Of a stretch of DNA of 59,573 nt, positions 51,992-58,626 are shown piece by piece. Each line of letters opens with the position of its first letter. Position 1 is the stretch's first letter. The DNA is taken from contig JAFZUH010000199.1 of NCBI GenBank assembly GCA_017618435.1, positions 1 through 59,573 on the forward strand, in the 5' to 3' direction. The notes under the pieces were generated by a model, which saw only the letters and a program-made list of their open reading frames with translations, was not told the DNA's origin and ran no database searches. The translations under genes were made by a program, and so were the position numbers. The DNA comes from Bacteroidales bacterium (GTDB taxonomy: Bacteria; Bacteroidota; Bacteroidia; Bacteroidales; WCHB1-69).

Positions 51992-53526
51992 TGGCCAAGC
52001 TCAGAAAACCTACCGACAAGCAGCTCCTTCAAGACTGGGAAGCTTACTACAATCAGTTTATTGCCGATGTGGAAGTTGACTCTTCCGAAACCGAATTCCA
52101 GAAGCAGCAACGCATCACCCGCTTGGAAGCATCTCCCGAAGACTGGTTCAAATACTATTTCCCCAAATATTGCACGGCCGAACCGGCTTCATTTCATATC
52201 TCCGCCACCAAACGCCTCCTCGCTCATCCCCGTTGGTACGAAGTCCGGGCGTGGAGTAGAGAGTTGGCAAAATCCGCCCGCTCCATGTTCGAAGTCTTGT
52301 ATCTTGCCTTAACCGGAAAAGTATGCAATTTCCTCCTCGTCTCCAACTCCTTCGACAATGCCTGCAGACTGCTCTTGCCTTTTATGATGCAGTTGGAAAA
52401 AAATCTCCGCATTATCAACGACTACGGCGAACAGCAAACCATCGGCCACTGGGAAGCTAATGAATTTATTGCCAAATGCGGTTGCTCATTCCGGGCATTG
52501 GGAGCAGGGCAGTCGCCCCGTGGTACCCGCAACGAAGCCAAACGCCCTGATTTCATTCTCATTGACGATATCGATACCGACGAGGAATGCCGAAATCCTG
52601 ACCGTATCAAGCAAAAATGGGACTGGATAGAACAAGCCTTAATTCCGACAATATCAGTATCAGGTGACGCCCGCATATTGTTCAATGGCAACATTATCGC
52701 CAAAGACTGTTGCATCGCCCGTGCCGGTAAAGTCGCCGACAAGTTCGACATTGTCAACATCCGCGACAAACACGGCAAGAGCTCTTGGAGCAAAAACACC
52801 GAAGAGGATATCGACTTTATCCTTTCCAAAATCTCCACCCGTGCCGCTCAACAGGAATACTTCAATAATCCTCTCTCCGAAGGTGACGTCTTCAAAGAAC
52901 TCACCTTCGCCAAAATACCCAACTTAAACCGCTTCAAACACATTATCGTCTATGGTGACCCTTCTCCCTCCAACTCCAAAAACAAAGCCGGCTCCATGAA
53001 AGCCATTGCCGCTATTGGTGTTTTGGACGGTATTTACTATGTCATTGCCTGCCGCGTAGATAGAGCCACCAACGCAGAATTTGTCGATTGGTTCTACCTC
53101 ATCAACCAACAACTCGGCAGCACCTCTGCTCAAATCTACAACTTTATTGAAAACAACAAACTACAAGACCCCTTTTATCAACAGGTATTTATTCCTTTGT
53201 TTGTTGCCAAAGCCAAAGAAAAAGGCTATTATCTCAATATTGTTCCCGATACAAGAATTAAGCCCGACAAATTCAGCCGTATTGAAGGCAACCTCGAACC
53301 CCTCAACCGCAATGGAAGACTCCTCTTCAACGAAGCTGAACACAGCAATCCTCACATGCAGCGGCTTGAGGAACAATTCCTCCTCATCACCCCGCAACTA
53401 AAAGCTCCTGCCGACGGCGTAGATGCTGTCGAAGGTGCCGTCTTTATCGCAACTCAAAAATTAAGACAAACTTCCGCCGAACAGCTGCTCATCGGCAACA
53501 GACCTAAAAACAAACGTAGAGTATAA
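51991..53526 (+). CDS. Terminase large subunit
   Basis: A 511-residue protein. ATPase part with RAWSRELAKSARSMFEVLY (P-loop-like region) and Walker-B FILIDDIDTDEECRNPDRI; C-terminal nuclease part with IVYGDPSPSNSKNKAGSMKAIAAIGVLDG and a late acidic EGAVFIA. It cuts and packages DNA into heads. It fits the terminase type found with DUF935 portals. Confidence 0.85.
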   Translation: MAKLRKPTDKQLLQDWEAYYNQFIADVEVDSSETEFQKQQRITRLEASPEDWFKYYFPKYCTAEPASFHISATKRLLAHPRWYEVRAWSRELAKSARSMFEVLYLALTGKVCNFLLVSNSFDNACRLLLPFMMQLEKNLRIINDYGEQQTIGHWEANEFIAKCGCSFRALGAGQSPRGTRNEAKRPDFILIDDIDTDEECRNPDRIKQKWDWIEQALIPTISVSGDARILFNGNIIAKDCCIARAGKVADKFDIVNIRDKHGKSSWSKNTEEDIDFILSKISTRAAQQEYFNNPLSEGDVFKELTFAKIPNLNRFKHIIVYGDPSPSNSKNKAGSMKAIAAIGVLDGIYYVIACRVDRATNAEFVDWFYLINQQLGSTSAQIYNFIENNKLQDPFYQQVFIPLFVAKAKEKGYYLNIVPDTRIKPDKFSRIEGNLEPLNRNGRLLFNEAEHSNPHMQRLEEQFLLITPQLKAPADGVDAVEGAVFIATQKLRQTSAEQLLIGNRPKNKRRV

Positions 53527-53532
53527 ATGTAA

Positions 53533-53552
53533 AGACGCACAATGGTGCGTCT
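53533..53552 (+). repeat. Palindrome AGACGCAC-AATG-GTGCGTCT
   Basis: Perfect 8-bp stem, 4-base loop, 7 bases after the terminase stop. Confidence 0.8.
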
Positions 53553-53588
53553 CCAAATAAAACAAACAACAAATTAAAATAAACAAAA

Positions 53589-53822
53589 ATGATTAAAGTA
53601 TGGAAACGATTTTTCAGGTACATGCAGGTACGAAACGCCATCCGTCATGCCGACAGGATGAAAAAATTAACAGGAAAACAACACTTTGTTATACAAGTAT
53701 TCAACAAAATAAGGGTGTACGACCGCTCTCACATCAATTGGCTCATCGCCAAGAAGGTGCTGCACCCTCGTCTCAAAAACCATTACGAACTTACTAAAAT
53801 TTGTATCTATTACACTCGGTAA
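53589..53822 (+). CDS. Small basic phage protein
   Basis: A 77-residue basic protein (MIKVWKRFFRYMQVRNAIRHADRMKKLTGKQHFVIQVFNKIRVYDRSHINWLIAKKVLH). Typical of short ORFs between terminase and DUF1320 in Mu-like phages; function unknown. Flanked on both sides by palindromic repeats. Confidence 0.6.
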   Translation: MIKVWKRFFRYMQVRNAIRHADRMKKLTGKQHFVIQVFNKIRVYDRSHINWLIAKKVLHPRLKNHYELTKICIYYTR

Positions 53823-53869
53823 GGACGATGTCACATCGTCCCCTTGTAAAGACGCACAATCCTGCGTCT
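53823..53869 (+). repeat. Composite palindrome pair
   Basis: GGACGATGT-C-ACATCGTCC (53823-53841) directly after the previous stop, then AGACGCAC-AATC-CTGCGTCT (53850-53869, imperfect) and the same CATCAATAAAACAATAAA leader. Confidence 0.85.
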
Positions 53870-53906
53870 CATCAATAAAACAATAAAGTAATAAAACATT
53901 AATATT

Positions 53907-54323
53907 ATGGCATATCTTACTATTCAAGACCTCCATCGAGGCATACATCGTGAAGTGCTTTCCGTTATCTCCCGCTCCGAGGACAACGCCCTCCATGCCA
54001 TTGCGGAAGCTCAAGCGGAAGTAGAATCCTATCTCACCGCCCGCTACGATATCCGTTCCGAATGGAACCGATCCGGCGATGACAGATGTACCATGGTCGT
54101 TAAACTCGTCCGCGACATCGCCATCTACAATTGCTACAATATCTCCAATCCTGTCAATATGCCCGAATCCCGTCGCGACGCCTACAAGGATGCTATCTCC
54201 TTCCTTAAAGAGGTGCAAGCCGAAAGAGCTTCTATTGACGGACTGACTCGAAAAACCGGAACTACCGGAACTTCTTCCTATGTTTCTTTCGGTGGCAATA
54301 TCAAACGTAAAAATCAATTTTAA
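53907..54323 (+). CDS. DUF1320 protein (Mu gp36-like)
   Basis: A 138-residue protein: AYLTIQDL, VLSVISRSEDNALHAIAEAQAEVESYLTARYDIRSEW, LVRDIAIYNCYNISNP, RRDAYKDAISFLKEVQ. These are the DUF1320 features; gp36 is a head-tail joining component in Mu. Order with DUF935 and MuF supports a Mu-type head. Confidence 0.85.
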   Translation: MAYLTIQDLHRGIHREVLSVISRSEDNALHAIAEAQAEVESYLTARYDIRSEWNRSGDDRCTMVVKLVRDIAIYNCYNISNPVNMPESRRDAYKDAISFLKEVQAERASIDGLTRKTGTTGTSSYVSFGGNIKRKNQF

Positions 54324-54327
54324 TCCC

Positions 54328-54407
54328 GGTGCCTGAGCCTGCCGAAGGCACCTCTGTACCGACGATGTGTACATCGTCCCCTTGTAAAGACGAACAATCG
54401 TGCGTCT
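54328..54407 (+). repeat. Three palindromes in one gap
   Basis: GGTGCCTGAGCCTGCCGAAG...CACC hairpin (54328-54352), which looks like the widespread CCTGAGCCTGTCGAAGG type; then GACGATGTGTACATCGTC (54361-54378); then AGACGAAC-AATC-GTGCGTCT (54388-54407). They lie between DUF1320 and the portal gene. Confidence 0.85.
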
Positions 54408-54436
54408 CATCAATAAAACAATAAAACATTAACATT

Positions 54437-55744
54437 ATGGCAATAAAACATTCTAAACCTAAAAAACCGGACAATGTAATCGTCCACAACATCAACATCA
54501 TCAATCCTCCCCACAATACGCAGGATATTCAAATGTGGAAACAGGCTATTCGTGCCTTTGAAAATATCAACAATCCCTCACGTATGCTCTTGTACGACCT
54601 CTATGATGACATCCTCTTAGACGGTCAAATTGAAGCTACTTGGGGCAAACGGCAGGATGCCGTCCTCAACCAGGAACTCATCTTCGTCCGCGATGGGGTA
54701 GAAGACGAACAAATAGGACGTCTGCTCAATTCTCCCGACATGCGGGTCATTGTCAAAGAGCTGCACAACGCCATCGCTTGGGGTTATACCCTCATTCAGA
54801 TTAACAACATCTATTTTGATGAGACTGAAGAAGTGTATAAAATAGATTTCGACCTCATCCCGCGTAAGCACGTTCATCCGGAAGACGGCTTTGAATGTAT
54901 CAGCCGCCAGCAATCCATGGCTACCAAAGACTGGATGTATATGGAGCAGCCTTTGGCCAACTATATGCTTTGGGCAGGTGAGCCTTACGACAAAGGCCTT
55001 TTCGCCAAGGCCGCTCAATATGTCATCTACAAACGCGGAGGCTTCGGCGACTGGAGCCAGTTCGCCGAAATGTTCGGCATGCCATTCCGTGAACTCATCT
55101 ACGACGACTACGATGAAGCCACCCGGGCAAAACTCGAACAAGGTCTCCAAGAATGGGGAGCTGCCTGTTATTCCTTGCACCCTCGTAGCACAGAATTAAA
55201 AATACACCCCACCGGCGGTTCCACCGGCTCCAACGAAGTTTATGACAAACTCATTGCCGCCTGCGACGCTTCCATCTCCAAAACCATCCTCGGCAACACC
55301 CTCACCACCGAACAAGGCGAAAACGGTGCAAGAAGCCTCGGAGAAGTCCACAAAGAGGTGGAAGATGCCAAGACCGCCAGCGACAAGCAGTTTATTCTCG
55401 CTATCCTCAACACCAAGTTCAGAGCCATACTCAAACATTTCGGCTTTAATATCTCCGGTGGCGATATCTGGTACCGCTCACAAGGTAAAGATTGGACAGA
55501 ACTCCAAACCAAATGGAATGTCATCAACTCCATCTCCGACAAACTTCCTGTTGATGACGACTATATCTACGAGGAATTTGACATACCAAAACCCGACAAC
55601 TATGAGCAATTGAAACAGGAATTGAAAATGCAACATTCTTTCAACCCCTTTGAAAGCTCTTTGCAAAACCCTTTAAACAAGGAAAAACCTAATACCGGAG
55701 AAGCTACCAATTGGCTCAACAGGATAAAAAGTTTTTTTTTCTAA
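54437..55744 (+). CDS. Portal protein, DUF935 (Mu gp29-like)
   Basis: A 435-residue portal. DUF935 signatures: LYDLYDDILLDGQIEATWGKRQDAV, AIAWGYTLIQI, RKHVHPEDG, YVIYKRGGFGDWSQFAEMFGMPFRELIYDDYDEATRAKLEQGL, SKTILGNTLTTEQGENGARSLGEVH. The ring connects terminase and head. Ends AAA AGT TTT TTT TTC TAA, a slippery site. Confidence 0.9.
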   Translation: MAIKHSKPKKPDNVIVHNINIINPPHNTQDIQMWKQAIRAFENINNPSRMLLYDLYDDILLDGQIEATWGKRQDAVLNQELIFVRDGVEDEQIGRLLNSPDMRVIVKELHNAIAWGYTLIQINNIYFDETEEVYKIDFDLIPRKHVHPEDGFECISRQQSMATKDWMYMEQPLANYMLWAGEPYDKGLFAKAAQYVIYKRGGFGDWSQFAEMFGMPFRELIYDDYDEATRAKLEQGLQEWGAACYSLHPRSTELKIHPTGGSTGSNEVYDKLIAACDASISKTILGNTLTTEQGENGARSLGEVHKEVEDAKTASDKQFILAILNTKFRAILKHFGFNISGGDIWYRSQGKDWTELQTKWNVINSISDKLPVDDDYIYEEFDIPKPDNYEQLKQELKMQHSFNPFESSLQNPLNKEKPNTGEATNWLNRIKSFFF

Positions 55745-56886
55745 GGACAGGCAATAGCCTGTCCGTCCGAAACGAATTGGCACAATTAGACACCCTCTAT
55801 TTTCAAAACAGTTCCTTGACTGTCTTGGATACTTTGCGGACCTTTCCCGTTCTCTACAACCTTTCTAAAAAGGAACTCTATCAGAAAATTCTTTCCGATA
55901 TTGCTAACGGCAATACAGGAACCGTACATCCGGATGCCTATAAAGCCTATGCCCAGAATTTCCGGCATGCTGTCAACGGTGTTTTCTCTGATAATGAAAA
56001 ATATGCCTACTTGCAAGCACAATTCAATGCCAACGTCTCTCGGTTCGCCGCCTATAAAGCTTATTGGCTTACCGAACAGCTCAAGCAATACCACCAAGAA
56101 AGTCCCGACAACTTTGACAATATCGGCAAAGCTATTATCAATACTTTCAACCGCTATCAGGCTGCTGAATACAATACCGCTGTCGCCCGGACAAGAACCG
56201 CCAAACAATGGACAGATTTCACTTCCGACCCGACAGCAAACATGCTCTATCCTAACTTGAAATGGCTGCCATCTCGCTCGGCCAACCGCAGAGAGGAACA
56301 TATCCCTTTTTACGGCTTGGTACTTCCTAAAACCGATGAATTTTGGCAGCACAACCAGCCCGGTAACCTATGGAACTGTAAATGCGACTGGGAGGAAACC
56401 GACGAACAACCTTCCTCTTATATTCCAAAAGACATCTATGCAAAAGGTTTGGAAGGTAACCCCGCCCAAACAGGACAGATTTTTACCGACAAGGCAAGCT
56501 ATATCAATAGAGCCGGAAAGAAAGTGGAATCTTACGCTTTAAAAATAACAAGAAAAGATAACCTTGACTGGGCTAAAAATCATATAAAAGGGAAAATTGT
56601 TAAAAATAATCAATCCAATTTACCTATAAATATTTCCACAAGAGGAATAAAGGAATATCTTAACCAACCTTTTGATGAATATTATGTAAAGAATGAATTG
56701 ATAAGGCAAATTCCGAACATTTTAGAAAATGCAAAATACTTGAAACAGACTGTTCATGAAGGTAAAAAGTCTGAAATTTTTGAAATCAAATTCAAAAACA
56801 AAATATGGTATGTAATTGCTAATTGGCAAAAAGATGGCAAATTGTATTTTTATAGTATTACTGATAGTGAGAAAGTTACAACATAA
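55711..56886 (+). CDS. MuF/SPP1 gp7-like head morphogenesis protein, likely expressed by -1 frameshift; C-terminal nuclease-like domain
   Basis: Open frame of up to 391 residues with no ATG or GTG in the first 180 codons; only a TTG at 55711 inside the portal gene. MuF domain: YNTAVARTRTAKQWTDF ... PNLKWLPSRSANRREEHIPFYGLVLPKTDEFW ... GNLWNCKCDWEETDE. The last 90 residues (INISTRGIKEYLNQPFDEYYVKN ... KIWYVIANWQKDGKLYFYSITDSEKV) look like the barnase/EndoU/ColE5-type nuclease domain often fused to MuF. The frame is -1 relative to the portal and starts at its slippery T run, so a portal-MuF fusion is likely. Confidence 0.8.
   Translation: MAQQDKKFFFLRTGNSLSVRNELAQLDTLYFQNSSLTVLDTLRTFPVLYNLSKKELYQKILSDIANGNTGTVHPDAYKAYAQNFRHAVNGVFSDNEKYAYLQAQFNANVSRFAAYKAYWLTEQLKQYHQESPDNFDNIGKAIINTFNRYQAAEYNTAVARTRTAKQWTDFTSDPTANMLYPNLKWLPSRSANRREEHIPFYGLVLPKTDEFWQHNQPGNLWNCKCDWEETDEQPSSYIPKDIYAKGLEGNPAQTGQIFTDKASYINRAGKKVESYALKITRKDNLDWAKNHIKGKIVKNNQSNLPINISTRGIKEYLNQPFDEYYVKNELIRQIPNILENAKYLKQTVHEGKKSEIFEIKFKNKIWYVIANWQKDGKLYFYSITDSEKVTT
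55735..55764 (+). promoter_or_regulatory. Candidate -1 frameshift signal: T TTT TTC plus hairpin
   Basis: Slippery T TTT TTC at 55735-55741 in the portal frame, stop TAA 55742-55744, then GGACAGGC-AATA-GCCTGTCC (55745-55764), an 8-bp stem 3 bases downstream. A nine-T run could also slip in transcription. Confidence 0.65.
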
Positions 56887-56950
56887 AAAAATTGCCCGTT
56901 TCTCGCACGTGGAACTACAGTCCACGCGGTTGAAAAGAGCAATTATTTCA
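56885..56950 (-). ncRNA. Candidate rod-like small RNA opposite to the head operon
   Basis: On the minus strand a promoter (56955-56962) is followed by about 65 bases that fold into one long hairpin: AATTGC (56939-56944 side) with GCAATT, UUUC with GAAA, and an inner CGTGGA / TCCACG stem, ending in seven T (56885-56891). No coding potential. It overlaps the last codon of MuF on the other strand. Function unknown; could be an antisense or decoy RNA, or a stand-alone terminator. Confidence 0.5.
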
Positions 56951-56954
56951 CCTG

Positions 56955-56962
56955 CAAAAGTA
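56955..56962 (-). promoter_or_regulatory. -7 element of the minus-strand RNA
   Basis: TACTTTTG on the minus strand with TTTG about 22 bases upstream, the same spacing as at 23093. Confidence 0.5.
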
Positions 56963-57002
56963 CAACAAATTTTTTAAATAAAAACAAAAAAGACAAAAAA
57001 AA

Positions 57003-57188
57003 ATGAAAAACAGAAATATTAAAGGGAAATGTAAGCAATGTCGCTACTATAATATCAACCACTGCATGCTGTCAATGCAATGCAACGGCCAATACTTTTT
57101 AAAAAGTACGGACGATGTGCACATCGTCCCAACACACCACAATGTACGGACACGCCATGGTACGTCCCACAATACTAAAAATAAATAA
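57003..57188 (+). CDS. Small Cys-rich phage protein
   Basis: A 61-residue frame (MKNRNIKGKCKQCRYYNINHCMLSMQCNGQYF). The first 32 residues hold CxxC...C...C, a possible zinc knuckle. The rest (STDDVHIVPTHHNVRTRHGTSHN) is simply the translation of palindromic repeats and is probably not conserved. Confidence 0.5.
   Translation: MKNRNIKGKCKQCRYYNINHCMLSMQCNGQYFLKSTDDVHIVPTHHNVRTRHGTSHNTKNK
57093..57157 (+). repeat. Palindromes within and after the Cys-rich frame
   Basis: TACTTTTTAAAAAGTA (57093-57108, perfect), GGACGATGTGCACATCGTCC (57110-57129, perfect 20-mer), and an imperfect GGACACGCCATGGTACGTCC (57138-57157). Confidence 0.85.
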
Positions 57189-57194
57189 CCACCC

Positions 57195-57686
57195 ATGAAA
57201 CCGGAAGAATTTAACAAACACTTAAAAGCTCTTGAAAGCGATTTTAAAGAACTATTTCTCAAAACCGCTCCCACCATTGCCGGCAAAACCGCCGTCTCGT
57301 ATTTTAAAAAGAATTTCCAAAACGAAGCTTGGGGTAGAAGCAAATGGAAAGAGGTGCAGCGGAGAACTCCCGGCACCAAGGCTTATAAATATGCCGGCAG
57401 ACATCATCCGGCTCGCACTACAAGAAAAATCCTTACAGGCGATACCGGAGACCTTGGCCGGTCTATTGAGATAAAAGAAATTTCCAAACAAACTGCTGTT
57501 GTCTGGACTTCCACTGCAGCCTTTGGCTCTAAAGAACCTTACGGTCGTGTCCACAACGAAGGGCTCCGTGCCGGAAGAGGTAAAGGTTTCATCATGCCCA
57601 AACGACAGTTTATGGGCGAAAGCAACGAACTCAATCAACTTATCATTAAAGAATTAGAACGTAAACTAAACCAACTTTTAAAATGA
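57195..57686 (+). CDS. Virion morphogenesis protein (Mu gpG / HK97 gp10-like)
   Basis: A 163-residue basic protein: YFKKNFQNEAWGRSKWKEVQRRTPG ... RKILTGDTGDLGRSIEIKEISKQTAVVWTSTAAFGSKEPYGRVHNEGLRAGRGKGFIMPKRQFMGES. The LTxTGxLxxSI, YGRVHNEG and PxRqFMG pattern is that of the gpG tail-completion family. Overlaps the next gene (ATGA). Confidence 0.85.
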   Translation: MKPEEFNKHLKALESDFKELFLKTAPTIAGKTAVSYFKKNFQNEAWGRSKWKEVQRRTPGTKAYKYAGRHHPARTTRKILTGDTGDLGRSIEIKEISKQTAVVWTSTAAFGSKEPYGRVHNEGLRAGRGKGFIMPKRQFMGESNELNQLIIKELERKLNQLLK

Positions 57687-58381
57687 AGATATTTTTTAAA
57701 TCAGATTTTGAACTCATCGAGCACTTTCTCGATGCTAACGGAGACCCTCTCGATATTTCCGAGCTGAACATCTCCCTTTGTTACCAAACCGACAAGTTTT
57801 CCTCCTATCACGCTCATTTCTATCAAGGAGCAGGAGAAAAATGTTACATTGACCCCGAAGACCATTCAAAACTCCATGTAACTTTTGCCGGACACGGTCT
57901 CGGCCCTGGCGTGCTTACCCGTACCATCACTTTCGCTGTCGCCAACGACCATTTTCCCGACGACACCCAAAACATCCGCACCAAAGAGCTTACTTCCGTT
58001 GAACTTGTCAATCTCGGCGGTAACGCATCTCCTTATTCTTCTGTTGAAAACACGGCTCCGCTCGTGCTCTTCAACCACGCTAACGCCACCCATCGCGATG
58101 ACCCCGACCAGCATCCCATCTCTGCCATCTCCGGTCTGCAGTCCGCTCTCGACAATGCAGGGCGTATCACCCTTACTGACTTCCTCTACAATCCGGCTGC
58201 TTCCGGTATCGATGCAGACGAATGCTCCTTCATTGGCCGCAATACCCGTTCTGCTCTCACTTCCGACAGCTCTTGGAACATCAAAACTCTTGCCTACAAA
58301 AACGGGCAATTCGCCATCAGGGAATTCTCCGGTGTAGCTTGGAACAACAGATATCAATTATTAATCCCCGCCAATGAATAA
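57683..58381 (+). CDS. Tail fibre/base protein
   Basis: A 232-residue protein. The N-terminal beta-domain (KIFFKSDFELIEHFLDANGDPLDISELNISLCYQTDKFSSYHAHFYQGAGEKCYIDPEDHSKLHVTF) resembles the baseplate-attachment part of fibres; HANATHRDDPDQHPISAISGLQSALDN is the common fibre linker (DxHPxxxIxGL). Starts with ATGA coupling to gpG-like gene. Confidence 0.7.
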   Translation: MKIFFKSDFELIEHFLDANGDPLDISELNISLCYQTDKFSSYHAHFYQGAGEKCYIDPEDHSKLHVTFAGHGLGPGVLTRTITFAVANDHFPDDTQNIRTKELTSVELVNLGGNASPYSSVENTAPLVLFNHANATHRDDPDQHPISAISGLQSALDNAGRITLTDFLYNPAASGIDADECSFIGRNTRSALTSDSSWNIKTLAYKNGQFAIREFSGVAWNNRYQLLIPANE

Positions 58382-58388
58382 CCCCTAC

Positions 58389-58408
58389 AGACACACAATC
58401 GTGCCTCT
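58389..58408 (+). repeat. Degenerate AGACACAC-AATC-GTGCCTCT palindrome
   Basis: Two mismatches to the AGACGCAC / GTGCGTCT unit. It lies 7 bases after the previous stop and precedes the TCAATAAAATAATAAAACA leader. Confidence 0.75.
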
Positions 58409-58452
58409 AATCAATAAAATAATAAAACATTAACAACTAAATAAACATAACA

Positions 58453-58626
58453 ATGACACAGATTTTAATCAATTACACAAAAGACGAAAATAGCGAACAA
58501 ATGGCTATCATGACAACCGACCAAGACGGAAAAACGCATTCCGCTGTCATACGCAATCAAGAAGCCGCCTCATTGGCAGAAAGTATCTTATCAATCTTAA
58601 ACTCCAACAACAATGAAACGGTATAA
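58453..58626 (+). CDS. Small phage protein, 57 residues
   Basis: MTQILINYTKDENSEQMAIMTTDQDGKTHSAVIRNQEAASLAESIL. No recognised family; a short acidic beta/alpha protein preceded by the standard leader of this operon. Its last 14 bases overlap the start of the fibre gene (ATG 58613), so translation is probably coupled. Confidence 0.6.
   Translation: MTQILINYTKDENSEQMAIMTTDQDGKTHSAVIRNQEAASLAESILSILNSNNNETV

Noticed and set aside
53667..54413. 248-codon minus frame across DUF1320
   Set aside because: It translates palindromic repeats and the complement of DUF1320; start region is repeat sequence.
51415..58410. CRISPR array
   Set aside because: The repeats are palindromes separated by genes, not regularly spaced repeats with unique spacers.
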